57,730 nt of DNA, from positions 1 to 57,730 of the forward strand of contig DZAZ01000005.1 in the NCBI GenBank assembly GCA_022729755.1. The letters are read 5' to 3'. The stretch's first letter is position 1, and each line of letters begins with the position of its first letter. This DNA is from Helicobacter cetorum (GTDB lineage Bacteria > Campylobacterota > Campylobacteria > Campylobacterales > BB28). A program made the translations under genes and the position numbers. The notes beneath the pieces are model-generated. The model ran no database searches, was not told the origin of the DNA, and worked only from the letters and a program-made list of their open reading frames with translations. Of the stretch, positions 1 to 8,627 are shown in pieces.

Positions 1-14
1 TTTAAACACTGAAA

Positions 15-36
15 TTTCACAAAATTTTCACAAAAT
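15..36. repeat. Perfect 11-bp tandem direct repeat
   Basis: The 11-mer TTTCACAAAAT occurs twice head to tail (15-25 and 26-36). One helical turn of spacing is what a protein binding two adjacent sites would need. The flanking 60-100 bases are nearly pure A/T. No adjacent gene is visible on the left because the window begins here, so any function is a guess. Confidence 0.5.
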
Positions 37-114
37 ATAAATTTTTACTTATTATCAAAAATTAATTTATAAATTTAAGTTTTTTAAACTTTGTTAAAGT
101 AAAAAGGATTTAAA

Positions 115-162
115 ATGAGTGGTATTTTTTTAAAATGCAGAAAGAGGGTTATATTTAAATGA
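115..162 (+). CDS. Possible 15-codon peptide (unrecognised)
   Basis: An ATG at 115 follows an AAAAGGA-like ribosome-binding site at 102-108. The frame closes after 15 codons with a TGA that overlaps the ATG (159) of a second 17-codon frame ending at 212. The peptide MSGIFLKCRKRVIFK is basic and matches no family I know. It may be a leader peptide, a remnant of a lost gene, or chance. Nothing else is seen in bases 1-213 except the tandem repeat. Confidence 0.15.
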   Translation: MSGIFLKCRKRVIFK

Positions 163-213
163 CCATAGAAAGGGACTTGACACTCTCAAATGTTCAGTCC
201 ATTATAAATTAAA

Positions 214-538
214 GAGAGCATAGTTATAAGCCGGTTTCTGTATTAGGTAGTTATTCATCTAAACAACTTTTTTACAAAAGTGTTCTAGCAAAGAGTTCAA
301 TATATGGAGTATTTAACCTGACTCTTCTTGCTACAAGTTGGGTTTACATAGCAGTCTTAATTACTTAAAACTCTGGTAGTCTCTTACACTACCCTTTCAC
401 CCTTACCATAAAATGGCGGTTTACTTTCTGTTGCACTATCCCTTAGTTTACACTAGCCACCCATTAGGTGGAACTTTACTCCATTGTAGTCCGGACTTTC
501 CTCTTGATTATTCAAGCAACTACCAACTATGCTCGAAG
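214..538 (-). ncRNA. rnpB: RNase P RNA (M1 RNA)
   Basis: Catalytic RNA of ribonuclease P, which trims tRNA 5' ends. Read on the minus strand, the segment has the universal bacterial landmarks in order: GAGGAAAGTCCGGAC near the 5' end, an ACAGAAAGTAAACCGCC block, GGTAAGGGTGAAAGGGT, then TAGATGAATAACTACC and ACAGAAACCGGCTTAT near the 3' end. The two ends pair to form helix P1 (GAGCATAGTT at 534-525 with AACTATGCTC at 225-216). Length near 325 nt is normal. It lies just downstream of the LptF/LptG gene but has its own promoter. Exact ends are estimated from P1. Confidence 0.95.
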
Positions 539-540
539 CG

Positions 541-546
541 ATTATA
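541..546 (-). promoter_or_regulatory. -10 box of rnpB
   Basis: The minus strand carries a perfect TATAAT ending seven bases before the first base of helix P1, so transcription should start at about 534-535. No good -35 hexamer is seen, as is usual in Campylobacterota, where the -10 element dominates. Confidence 0.7.
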
Positions 547-558
547 ACAAAAATTATT

Positions 559-1623
559 TTAAATCCTAGTATTTTTTAAATATAGTAAAAAAGCAAAAAT
601 ACTTAAACCTAAAATTGGTAAAACAATTGCTATTTCTGGAATAATCACTCCACTAATTGAGAGTTTTGTGAGTGAGTATAAAAAGCCCCAAACACCAAGA
701 GTTATAAAGATTGAGCTAGAACTAAACACAAGTAAATTAAAAAATCTGTGTGAAATAGGAGTAAAATAAAAAATTATCATTACAATTATTGGTGAAAATA
801 GTGGAAAAATGGTAATTGAAAGAAGTATCGCTTTAATTTTATTTATATTTATATTTTGAGTAGTCAAAAGTTTTATCGCATCAATTGCATCAATGATTGA
901 AAAAGAAGCTTTTGCTTCATAGACATTATCTATAATTTTTGGTTTAAATCCATCTAAAATATAAAAACTATCTTTTTTTTCTATGCTAATTTTACTATCA
1001 ACCGTGAAATTTTGGGGCTTATTAATTAAAATTGCATTTTCAACAATCCATTTATTATCTAAAAATTTTGCCTCTTTTGCTTTGATAATTTGAGTTAAAC
1101 TTCCATCTTTTGTTACAAAAATTTTTACATCTTCAACTCTTTTTTGAATAGGATACAATCGCCCAAAATAGATATAGTTATCAAAATATTTCAAAAATAA
1201 ATCACTTTTTGAATTTAGCATATATTTATTTTTCAAAATTGCTTCAGCTTTATCTTTTGCATAAGCAAATTCGCTTAAATTAAGTGAAATATAAAATATA
1301 CTAATAAATAAAGAGGTTAAAAATAGTGGTTTTAAAATTTGATTTTTAGAGTAACCAAGTGAGTAAAAAGCGATTAATTCATTGGTTTTTATTAAAACAA
1401 CTTTTACAATAATTAAAGCGAGTATGAGTGAGAGTGGAGTTGTGAAATTTAGGGCATAAAGTGAATTATAAAATAGATATAGTATTTGAATATTTGCGGA
1501 ATCTGGAATTTTTTTAAAATTTTGCATAAAATCAATGCCGATAAAAAATAGTTCTAATGAGATTAAAACTATAAAAAAGTATTTTAAATATAAAAAAGTT
1601 AAATATTTATATGCTAATTTCAT
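559..1623 (-). CDS. LptF/LptG family permease (YjgP/YjgQ)
   Basis: Inner-membrane subunit of the LptB2FG transporter that extracts lipopolysaccharide and passes it to the periplasmic bridge. The 354-residue protein has the family plan: a transmembrane helix near residues 13-33, more helices around 50-75 and 97-117, a long periplasmic jellyroll-like region (about 120-255), and three C-terminal helices (about 264-350). It cannot be assigned to LptF or LptG from this sequence alone. Divergent from serB. The start has only a weak ribosome-binding site (AATAAG) but is the only good ATG. Confidence 0.85.
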   Translation of the reverse strand: MKLAYKYLTFLYLKYFFIVLISLELFFIGIDFMQNFKKIPDSANIQILYLFYNSLYALNFTTPLSLILALIIVKVVLIKTNELIAFYSLGYSKNQILKPLFLTSLFISIFYISLNLSEFAYAKDKAEAILKNKYMLNSKSDLFLKYFDNYIYFGRLYPIQKRVEDVKIFVTKDGSLTQIIKAKEAKFLDNKWIVENAILINKPQNFTVDSKISIEKKDSFYILDGFKPKIIDNVYEAKASFSIIDAIDAIKLLTTQNININKIKAILLSITIFPLFSPIIVMIIFYFTPISHRFFNLLVFSSSSIFITLGVWGFLYSLTKLSISGVIIPEIAIVLPILGLSIFAFLLYLKNTRI

Positions 1624-1681
1624 AAACTTATTTTAATCAAAGTTGGCTAAAAGATTAATTTTTTTATTTACTAATATTTTA

Positions 1682-1687
1682 TATAAT
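1682..1687 (+). promoter_or_regulatory. -10 box upstream of serB
   Basis: TATAAT within TTTTATATAATTAAC, 24 bases before the serB start. This fits a sigma70 start near 1694 and a short leader holding the TAGGAAA ribosome-binding site. Confidence 0.5.
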
Positions 1688-1710
1688 TAACAAAAACTTT
1701 AGGAAATATT

Positions 1711-2331
1711 ATGAAATTAGCTGTATTTGATTTTGATTCGACTTTAATGGACGGTGAAACGATTGATTTTTTGGCTGAACCTCTTGGACTTAAAGAGAAA
1801 ATTTCAGCAATCACAGAAAAAACAATGCAAGGTGAACTTGATTTTTTTGAAAGTATTACAACTAGAGTTGCACTACTAAAGGGGCTTAGTGTAGAAAAAG
1901 TTAATGAAATTTGCCACAATTTGCCATATATGAATGGTGCAAAAGAGACGATAAATGAACTTCATAAAAAGGGTTATAAAGTCGTTTGTTTTAGTGGGGG
2001 ATTTAGAAATGCAACCGATTATGCACAAGATATTTTAGGTTTTGATGCCAGTTTTACAAATATGCTTCACTCAAAAAATGGTATTTTGACAGGGTTTATT
2101 GGTGGAGATATGATGTTTGATTTCTCGAAAGGTGATATGCTAAATAGACTTCAATCGCTTTTTAAAATCGATATTAAAAATACAATCGTTGTAGGTGATG
2201 GTGCAAATGACCTTAGTATGTTTGCTTATGCTGATAAAAAAGTAGCTTTTTGTGCGAAGGAAATTTTAAGAAAAAATGCAAATATTATAATTGAAAAGAA
2301 AAATTTAACTGAAATTTTAAATTATATTTAA
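1711..2331 (+). CDS. serB: Phosphoserine phosphatase
   Basis: HAD-superfamily hydrolase that removes phosphate from phosphoserine, the last step of serine synthesis. The 206-residue protein has all HAD motifs: DFDST at 7-11 with nucleophile Asp7 and acid/base Asp9, motif II SGG at 95-97, Lys140, and GDGANDLSM at 162-170 with the metal-binding Asp163 and Asp167. It lacks the N-terminal ACT extension of longer SerB proteins, as in Helicobacter and Campylobacter. Preceded by TAGGAAA; convergent with uup, the two stop codons lying one base apart. Confidence 0.93.
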   Translation: MKLAVFDFDSTLMDGETIDFLAEPLGLKEKISAITEKTMQGELDFFESITTRVALLKGLSVEKVNEICHNLPYMNGAKETINELHKKGYKVVCFSGGFRNATDYAQDILGFDASFTNMLHSKNGILTGFIGGDMMFDFSKGDMLNRLQSLFKIDIKNTIVVGDGANDLSMFAYADKKVAFCAKEILRKNANIIIEKKNLTEILNYI

Positions 2332-2332
2332 T

Positions 2333-4285
2333 TTAAATATTTTTCTCTTCTATCATCTCTATCATTTCCTCAAGCTCAAGATATCGCTCAACCAAAATAT
2401 CATATTCAGTTTTTAACTGCTCAAGTTCATCGGCCACTTTTGAAATACCTCGCTCTTGATAACAATTTGGATTTGCTAAACACTCATTTAACTCTTTTAT
2501 TTTTAGTTCATACTTTTCTATTTTTGTTGGTAAAAGCTCATATTCTCGTTGGTCTTTGTAGCTAAGTTTTGTTTGTTTTTTCTCTTTTTTTATCTCTTGA
2601 TTAGAACTCTTTTGCATTTCAAAGCTAAAACTCTCAATCTCTTTTATCTCTTTTTCAATTTCAAGATATTCAGTGTAACTTTGATGAGACTCCTCAATCT
2701 CGCCATCTCCTTTAAAAATAAAAAGTCTATCAGCTATTTTATCTACAAAATATCTATCGTGACTAACAAAAATTACTGCACCCATAAACTTTTGTAAATT
2801 CTCTTCCAAAATATTAATAGTTGGGATATCAAGGTCATTTGTTGGCTCATCTAAAATCAAACAATCCACTTTTTTGGTAAAAAGCAAAGCTAATGCAACT
2901 CTATTTTTCTCACCCCCACTAAGCATTCCAATTTTTTTATCAAGATACTCCTTTGGAAACAAAAAGTTTTTAAGATAGCCAAAAACGTGCATATTTTTAC
3001 CCCAAGCTTCAACTCTATCTCCACCATCTGGGCAAAATGTTTCTATCAAATTTTTATCATCATTTAAAATAGTCCTGTGTTGGTCAAAGTAGCCAATTTT
3101 AAAATCACCCATTTTTATAATACCTTTATCAGGTTTTAAATCACCAAGAAGTAGCCTTATAAAGGTCGATTTTCCACTTCCATTTTTTCCTACAATTGCA
3201 ATTTTATCTTGTTGAAGTATTCTTGTTGTGAAATTTTCTATCAATAATTTTTCACCAAGTGATTTTTTTAAATTTTCTATTTCAAAAAGCATCTTTTTTC
3301 TATTTAAGCGATTTTCTTTATCGTTTTGAAAATTGTGTTTTTCTCTTTTTAACTCTATTGACATTTTTTTAATAAGTGAAGGATTTTTTTTAGCTGATTC
3401 TCTAATTTCTAGTAATCTCGCTTTTCGCCCCTCATTTCGCTTTCGTCTTGCGGTTACTCCTCGTTGATACCAATGCTCTTCAGCTTTTAGCATTCTTAGT
3501 AAATTTTCGTGGTCTTTTTGCATATTTGATAAAATTTTCTCTTTTTCAATTAAATAATTATTATATCCACCCTTAAAAGTACGAAGTTTACACTCTTCAA
3601 CTTCAACCGATTTTGTTGCTACATTATCGATAAAATACCTATCGTGGCTTACAAAAATCAGAGTAAATCTATTTTTTGACAACATCTCTTCCAAAAATTC
3701 AACCATATAAACATCAAGATGATTTGTAGGCTCATCTAAAAGTAAGATATCAGGTTTTTTGAGTAAAAGCCCAGCAAGAGCTACTCTTTTTTGCTCTCCT
3801 CCACTTAAAAGATTGACAGGTTTAGCTTCAAACTCTTTTAGCATAAATTCATTCAAAACCCGCTCAATTTCGTTATCCAAATCCCAAGCATTAAAAAAAT
3901 CAAGTTTTGTAGTAAGTTCAGCTTGTTTTTTGAGCAACTCTTTATTCTCATAATCACTTGATAATTTCAAGCTAACTTCATCAAAGCTTTTTTTTATCTC
4001 TTTTAACTCTGAAAGTTCATTTTCAATCGCATCTTTCACACTAAGTCCATCCGCAAACTTTGGAACTTGCAGAAGCATTTTTATGTTAATACCGTTTTTG
4101 CTAATTCGCTCACCACCATCGATTTCAATTTCACCCGTAATTATCTTCATAAGTGTAGATTTTCCACTACCATTTTTACCGATAATACAAACTCGCTCCA
4201 ACTCTTCAATTGAAAAATTTACTTCACATAAAATTTTATTTGTATCGTATTGTTTGCTAACTTCAAGCAAATCTATTAGTGCCAT
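2333..4285 (-). CDS. uup: ABC-F ATPase, Uup type
   Basis: Soluble ABC-F protein with two ATPase cassettes and no membrane domain; such proteins bind ribosomes or branched nucleic acid rather than transport. Walker A motifs GKNGSGKS lie at 36-43 and about 363-370; each cassette has an LSGGE signature and a DEPT(N) Walker B, joined by a charged linker (about 250-330). The C-terminal tail (about 550-650) is a coiled coil with the KLSYKDQREYE opening of the Uup C-terminal domain, which separates it from EttA. Length 650 is typical. Starts 15 bases after psd, so probably one transcript with it. Confidence 0.9.
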   Translation of the reverse strand: MALIDLLEVSKQYDTNKILCEVNFSIEELERVCIIGKNGSGKSTLMKIITGEIEIDGGERISKNGINIKMLLQVPKFADGLSVKDAIENELSELKEIKKSFDEVSLKLSSDYENKELLKKQAELTTKLDFFNAWDLDNEIERVLNEFMLKEFEAKPVNLLSGGEQKRVALAGLLLKKPDILLLDEPTNHLDVYMVEFLEEMLSKNRFTLIFVSHDRYFIDNVATKSVEVEECKLRTFKGGYNNYLIEKEKILSNMQKDHENLLRMLKAEEHWYQRGVTARRKRNEGRKARLLEIRESAKKNPSLIKKMSIELKREKHNFQNDKENRLNRKKMLFEIENLKKSLGEKLLIENFTTRILQQDKIAIVGKNGSGKSTFIRLLLGDLKPDKGIIKMGDFKIGYFDQHRTILNDDKNLIETFCPDGGDRVEAWGKNMHVFGYLKNFLFPKEYLDKKIGMLSGGEKNRVALALLFTKKVDCLILDEPTNDLDIPTINILEENLQKFMGAVIFVSHDRYFVDKIADRLFIFKGDGEIEESHQSYTEYLEIEKEIKEIESFSFEMQKSSNQEIKKEKKQTKLSYKDQREYELLPTKIEKYELKIKELNECLANPNCYQERGISKVADELEQLKTEYDILVERYLELEEMIEMIEEKNI

Positions 4286-4300
4286 TTACAGGTTCCTTTT

Positions 4301-5107
4301 TTAATTAAAATTTGCTATTTCTTGAGCGAATTTTATATTTTTATTTTTAATATCTTTTATATTTATACTATTTTTTTCAAAAATAGCTACAATAGTTGAA
4401 CCCATTTTAAAATATCCAAAACATTCACCTTTTTTTAAGTTTAAGTTATTAAATTCATAAATTTTAACTTCATTTGCATTAATATTGCTCTCTATTTTTG
4501 GCTCAAACGAAACAACCATTTTACCGACATTTAAAGCTCCAACTAAAACTAAATAGATAACTTTATTATTTGGTGTTAAAGCTTCGATTATTACTCGTTC
4601 ATTTTCAATAAATAAATTTAATTTTTTATTTAAATATTTAAGATTAACAGGGTAGAGTTTTCCAGTTATATGAATAACTTTTTTTATCTCTAAGTCGCAA
4701 GGTAAATGATATCTATGATAATCTTTTGGCGATAGATAAAAGTTTATATAATTTCCATCAATCACTCTATCTAAAAAATTTACATCTTTACTTAACAACT
4801 CTTTTGCCGAATACTCCATACCTTTTATTTGAAGTAATTTATCAGCATTTAATTTTCCACACTCTGTTATATAGCTATCAACTGGAGAAATTAAAACTTT
4901 TTTATTATTATTAAACTTCCTTTTTTTGAGTAATTTTCTAGTAAAAAGTTCATTTAAAGAGTGATAATTTTGTATTTTATCAAATTCACTCAAATCGAGT
5001 TTCATAAGTTTTACATAAGAGTAATTTATAAAATTTTGGATTGGTTTTGGAAAGTTTGTGTCTGCAAATTTACCGAATAGTCTTGAAATAGTATTTGTAA
5101 AAATCAA
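4301..5107 (-). CDS. psd: Phosphatidylserine decarboxylase proenzyme
   Basis: Pyruvoyl enzyme that converts phosphatidylserine to phosphatidylethanolamine at the inner membrane. The self-cleavage site is KMGSTIV with Gly236-Ser237, where Ser237 would become the pyruvoyl group; the triad partners are Asp77 (SPVDS) and His131/His134 (DYHRYH). The start is an unusual TTG at 5107, chosen because AGGAG sits six bases upstream and the N-terminus then has family length (268 residues). A TATAAT lies 35 bases upstream. Probably cotranscribed with uup. Confidence 0.93.
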   Translation of the reverse strand: MIFTNTISRLFGKFADTNFPKPIQNFINYSYVKLMKLDLSEFDKIQNYHSLNELFTRKLLKKRKFNNNKKVLISPVDSYITECGKLNADKLLQIKGMEYSAKELLSKDVNFLDRVIDGNYINFYLSPKDYHRYHLPCDLEIKKVIHITGKLYPVNLKYLNKKLNLFIENERVIIEALTPNNKVIYLVLVGALNVGKMVVSFEPKIESNINANEVKIYEFNNLNLKKGECFGYFKMGSTIVAIFEKNSINIKDIKNKNIKFAQEIANFN

Positions 5108-5141
5108 TATAAACTCCTATAAAAATAAAAAAATAAAATTG

Positions 5142-5147
5142 ATTATA
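5142..5147 (-). promoter_or_regulatory. -10 box upstream of psd
   Basis: Minus-strand TATAAT in TTGGATATAATCAA, giving a start near 5135 and a leader of about 28 bases before the TTG start of psd. It lies back to back with the promoter of the plus-strand aminotransferase gene. Confidence 0.6.
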
Positions 5148-5162
5148 TCCAAAATATTAAGA

Positions 5163-5168
5163 TAAAAT
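5163..5168 (+). promoter_or_regulatory. -10 box upstream of the aminotransferase gene
   Basis: TAAAAT within AAGATAAAATACAG, 26 bases before the ATG at 5194. Spacing fits a sigma70 promoter for the aminotransferase-pepF pair. Confidence 0.45.
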
Positions 5169-5193
5169 ACAGAAAAATTGAGGTGATGAATTA

Positions 5194-5778
5194 ATGAAAT
5201 TTTTTGAAACAATTAAAATTTTAAATGGGGAAATTTTTTATTTGAATTATCATAATATGAGATTTAACCAAACTCAAAAAGCTTTTTTTAAAATTGATAA
5301 AAATATAAATTTAAAAGAGTTTATAACTCCTCCAAAAGATGGGTTATATCGATGTAAAGTAACATATTCAAAAGAGATAGAAAATATTGAATATTTTATT
5401 TATAAAGAGAGAGAATTTAAAAAATTTCAGATAATAAATATTGACTTTGAGTACTCATATAAATTTTTAGATAGAAGTAAAATTGAAGATATGAAAACTG
5501 ATTTTGATGAAATAATAATGGTTAAAAATAGCTTTTTAACGGATACTTCAATCGCAAATATTGCAATTTTTAAAGATAGATGGCTAACTCCAAAAACACC
5601 ACTTTTAAAAGGAGTTACAAGAGAAAGATTGTTAAAATGTGGTTTTTTAAAAGAGGAAAATTTAAAAGTAAAAGATTTATTAAATGCAGAAAAATTTGCA
5701 ATTATGAATGCAATGATAGATTTTAAAGAAATAAAATTTAAGGAAATTGATGAATTGGGATTTAAAAGCACTTTTTAA
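5194..5778 (+). CDS. Aminotransferase class IV family protein (PabC-like)
   Basis: PLP-dependent fold-type IV family, which includes 4-amino-4-deoxychorismate lyase (PabC, folate synthesis) and branched-chain or D-amino-acid aminotransferases. At 194 residues it is shorter than a full PabC (about 270). Visible features are an N-terminal FFETIKI, a candidate Schiff-base lysine in YKFLDRSK near residue 90, an E-I-I-M-V block followed by DTSIANI (about 107-123), and TP..PLLKGVTRERLL (about 132-147), which is the classic substrate-loop region. A PabC role is the best guess given the short length. RBS GAGGTGA. Overlaps pepF by 29 bases. Confidence 0.75.
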   Translation: MKFFETIKILNGEIFYLNYHNMRFNQTQKAFFKIDKNINLKEFITPPKDGLYRCKVTYSKEIENIEYFIYKEREFKKFQIINIDFEYSYKFLDRSKIEDMKTDFDEIIMVKNSFLTDTSIANIAIFKDRWLTPKTPLLKGVTRERLLKCGFLKEENLKVKDLLNAEKFAIMNAMIDFKEIKFKEIDELGFKSTF

Positions 5779-7462
5779 TAGTGAAATTGAACTACAAGAG
5801 TTTATGCAAAAAACTTTAAAAGATGCAAAACTTTTTGAACACACATACAAAGATAAAATAAAAGAGTTAAAAACTAAGGAGTTTTTAGCTGTACTTGATG
5901 ATTATGAGATGATTTTAGATGAAGTTGCAAGATGTAGTACTTATGCTTTTTTGATTTTTTCAACTGATGCTAATAAAGGGGCTTTTTTTGCAAAATATCA
6001 AAAATTAGTTAATGAGTGTGAAGATAAATTACTTTTTTTTGAGTTAGAGTTTAATCATTTAGATGAAGAAAAACAAGAAAAAATTATTTCAAAAGCTGGT
6101 ATAAAAACATTTTATTTGCAATCTTTAAAAAAACAGAAAAAACATCAACTCTCACTAAAAGAAGAGAAAATTATGTTAAAAAAAGAGTTGGTTAGCTCAA
6201 GCGCATTTTCGCGGCTTTTTGATGAGCATTTAAGTAGATTAAAATTTAAATTTGATAATAAAGAGATAAGTGAAGAGGAGGTATTAAGTGAACTTTATAG
6301 TGCTGATAGAAATAGGCGAAAAGAGGCGAGTATTTCGCTTAGTGAGGGCTTGAGCGTTCATTTGAATTTGCTTAGTTATATTTTTAATATGATTAAAACT
6401 GATTTAAAAATTGATTGCGAAATTAGAAATTATAAAAATGCAGAAGAGCCTCGACATATCGATAATAAAATTACACAAAAAAGTGTAGATGCACTAATTC
6501 AAACAACTTGCAAAAATTTTGAGATAGTTAGTGAGTACTATAAAATAAAAGCAAACTTACTTGGAGTTGATAAACTGTATGATTACGATAGATATGCACC
6601 AATTGAGGCTGAAAACGATTACGATTTTGAAAAATCAAAAGAGATAGTGTTAAGTGCATTTAAAAATTTTGATGAGCGATTTTATGAAATTGCACTAAAA
6701 GCATTTAATGAAAATTGGATTGATGTTTATCCAAAAGAGAATAAAAGAGGCGGAGCATTTTCACATTCAGCAGTCCCAAAGGCTCATCCATATATTTTAT
6801 TAAATTATACAAATAAAAGAAGAGATTTATTTACTCTAGCCCATGAATTAGGACATAGTATTCATCAATATCTTTCAAAAGATGTTGGATATTTAAGCTC
6901 TGACACTCCACTTACAACGGCTGAAACAGCTTCAGTTTTTGCAGAAATGATAGTATTTGATTATATAAAATCAAACTTAAAAGATAAAGAGTTAATTTCG
7001 CTTTATGCAAGTAAACTTGAAGATATTTTTGCAACACTATTTCGTCAAATAATTTTTACAACTTTTGAGCGAAGAGTACATTCACAAGATGGCGAATTAT
7101 CGGTAGAAGAGTTAAATAATATTTGGTATGAAGAGAATGCTAAAATGTTTGGAGATAGTGTAATTTTAAGTGAAAATTATAAAATTTGGTGGAGTTATAT
7201 TCCTCATTTTATTCACTCACCATTTTATTGCTATGCTTATAGTTATGGACAACTTTTAGTTTTGGCACTTTATGGGCTTTATAAAAATCAAAAATTAAAT
7301 AATTTTAAAGATAAGTATGTAGAATTTTTAAGTTTAGGTGGAGCAAAATCTCCAAAAGAGTTAATTAAAATTTTTGAATTTGATATAGAAGATGTGGAAT
7401 TTTGGGAAATTGGAATAGATGAAGTTAAAAGAATTTTAAATGAATTTAAAAAAACATTATAA
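5750..7462 (+). CDS. pepF: M3-family oligoendopeptidase F
   Basis: Cytoplasmic zinc metallopeptidase that cuts short peptides. The zinc site HELGH is at residues 365-369, followed by SIHQ, with the downstream glutamate in the TAETASVFAE block. Length 570 residues is typical of PepF. Two adjacent starts are possible: TTG at 5747 and ATG at 5750; I chose the ATG, with AAGGAAA at 5739-5745 as ribosome-binding site. The start lies inside the preceding aminotransferase gene, so the two are probably translationally coupled. Confidence 0.92.
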   Translation: MNWDLKALFNSEIELQEFMQKTLKDAKLFEHTYKDKIKELKTKEFLAVLDDYEMILDEVARCSTYAFLIFSTDANKGAFFAKYQKLVNECEDKLLFFELEFNHLDEEKQEKIISKAGIKTFYLQSLKKQKKHQLSLKEEKIMLKKELVSSSAFSRLFDEHLSRLKFKFDNKEISEEEVLSELYSADRNRRKEASISLSEGLSVHLNLLSYIFNMIKTDLKIDCEIRNYKNAEEPRHIDNKITQKSVDALIQTTCKNFEIVSEYYKIKANLLGVDKLYDYDRYAPIEAENDYDFEKSKEIVLSAFKNFDERFYEIALKAFNENWIDVYPKENKRGGAFSHSAVPKAHPYILLNYTNKRRDLFTLAHELGHSIHQYLSKDVGYLSSDTPLTTAETASVFAEMIVFDYIKSNLKDKELISLYASKLEDIFATLFRQIIFTTFERRVHSQDGELSVEELNNIWYEENAKMFGDSVILSENYKIWWSYIPHFIHSPFYCYAYSYGQLLVLALYGLYKNQKLNNFKDKYVEFLSLGGAKSPKELIKIFEFDIEDVEFWEIGIDEVKRILNEFKKTL

Positions 7463-7479
7463 ATAAAGTTAAGTTTTGT

Positions 7480-7485
7480 TAAAAT
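7480..7485 (+). promoter_or_regulatory. -10 box upstream of trpA
   Basis: TAAAAT in TTTTGTTAAAATCGAG, 28 bases before the trpA start. It suggests that trpA is transcribed alone rather than with trpB, which is 31 kb away on the other strand. Confidence 0.45.
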
Positions 7486-7513
7486 CGAGTAAAACTTTAA
7501 AATTGGAGTTATT

Positions 7514-8254
7514 TTGAAAAAGTTAGTTGCTTATATTACTTCTTCGTTACCAAATAAAAATTTTACGATAGATTTAATTTTAAATTTAAAAGAGGCTGGA
7601 GTTGATTTAATTGAGCTTGGAGTTCCATTTTCAGACCCTGTTGCAGATGGTGTGATAATCGAAAAAGCTAATCAAATCGCACTTGCAAATGGATTTAAAA
7701 TAAATGATATTTTTGAAATATCTCAAAATGTAGCAAAAGAGATTGATACTTTGTGGATGGGTTATTTTAATCCGTTTTATCACAAGGGAGTAGAGTTTTT
7801 TTTACAAAAAGCAAAAGAGTTAAGTGTAAGTGGTTTTATAATTCCAGATTTACCATATGAAGAAGCATTGCCATATAAAAAGCTTTTTAATGAGTATAGC
7901 ATTGATTTAATCGATTTTGTGGCTCCAACTGATACGAAAGAGCGAATTGAGAAAATTACACAAAATTCAACTAAATTTATCTATCTTGTGGCTTATGCTG
8001 GGATTACTGGTGCAGGTACAAAAGAGGATTTAACTCAAATTATAAAAAATATAAAAAATTCTACGAAAACACCAATTTATGTCGGTTTTGGAGTAAATGA
8101 AAAAACAGCAAAAGAAAAAGCAAAAGATGTAGATGGAGTGATAGTTGGAAGTACTTTTGTAAAAGAGCTTTTAAGAGAAGACTTGACAAGTAAAGAAAAA
8201 ATAGATAAAATCAAAGGTTTAGCGAAGATTATCAAAGAAGAGATAAACTCGTAA
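7514..8254 (+). CDS. trpA: Tryptophan synthase alpha chain
   Basis: TIM-barrel subunit that cleaves indole-3-glycerol phosphate to indole, passed to TrpB. The catalytic residues sit in LIELGVPFSDPVADG: Glu36 and Asp47 match Glu49 and Asp60 of the enteric enzyme. Phosphate-binding loops GITGAG and GFGV are present. Length 246 is near normal. The start is TTG, with GGAG five bases upstream; no in-frame ATG would keep the first beta strand. Its stop codon directly abuts the tmRNA. The partner trpB is at 38457-39662 on the minus strand, so the usual trpBA operon is split. Confidence 0.93.
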   Translation: MKKLVAYITSSLPNKNFTIDLILNLKEAGVDLIELGVPFSDPVADGVIIEKANQIALANGFKINDIFEISQNVAKEIDTLWMGYFNPFYHKGVEFFLQKAKELSVSGFIIPDLPYEEALPYKKLFNEYSIDLIDFVAPTDTKERIEKITQNSTKFIYLVAYAGITGAGTKEDLTQIIKNIKNSTKTPIYVGFGVNEKTAKEKAKDVDGVIVGSTFVKELLREDLTSKEKIDKIKGLAKIIKEEINS

Positions 8255-8627
8255 GGGGATGACTTGGCTTCGACAGGAATCGCGAGGTTAAAGTTGCATG
8301 TCACTCTGAATATAGTGTAAAACTATTCGTTTAAAATTAAACGCAAACAATAAAAATTTCGCTCCAGCTTATGCTAAAGTAGCATAAGTTTAAAAAACCT
8401 TTTCGGAGCAGTTACTATTTAGTTTCGCTATTGAACTTTATAGTAGCTTAAACTTTAAATAGCTTAACTTGAAGTTTGCTCGGATTTTAAGTGAAAACTT
8501 AGAGCTTTGATGGTTTGAGTTTCGGGTGTTGAGCTTAAATTATCAAGAACTTTCAACACCACTAAGCATGTAGAGGCTTTCTCCAAACTATTTTTGGACA
8601 GGGGTTCGATTCCCCTCATCTCCACCA
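8255..8627 (+). ncRNA. ssrA: Transfer-messenger RNA (tmRNA)
   Basis: Rescues stalled ribosomes together with SmpB. The 5' end GGGGATGACTTGGCTTCGAC and the 3' end GGGGTTCGATTCCCCTCATCTCCACCA form the tRNA-like domain, with CCA encoded. The tag frame starts at GCA (8343) and stops at TAA (8385-8387), giving ANNKNFAPAYAKVA, close to the Campylobacter tag. Length 373 nt is in range. It is a single-piece tmRNA. SmpB is encoded 25 kb away at 33858. The tmRNA 3' end is a well-known integration site for mobile elements, and what follows here looks disturbed. Confidence 0.97.

Noticed and set aside
1-100. Possible replication origin from DnaA-box-like TTTCACA copies and AT-rich DNA.
   Set aside because: Only two copies, no dnaA or dnaN in the window, and such strings are common in this base composition. 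Kept only as a repeat.
159-212. Seventeen-codon frame overlapping the 115-162 frame and ending at the rnpB 3' end.
   Set aside because: Too short, no well-placed ribosome-binding site, and it runs to the processed end of an RNA gene on the other strand.
1671-1919. Long minus-strand frames opposite serB, hoxF, secY and several ribosomal genes.
   Set aside because: They lie fully or mostly inside well-identified genes, have low-complexity Ser/Leu/Phe-rich translations and lack ribosome-binding sites.
2333-4285. ABC-F antibiotic-resistance protein.
   Set aside because: The C-terminal KLSYKDQREYE coiled coil and the psd-uup context fit the housekeeping Uup protein; the interdomain linker is not the extended resistance type as far as I can judge.
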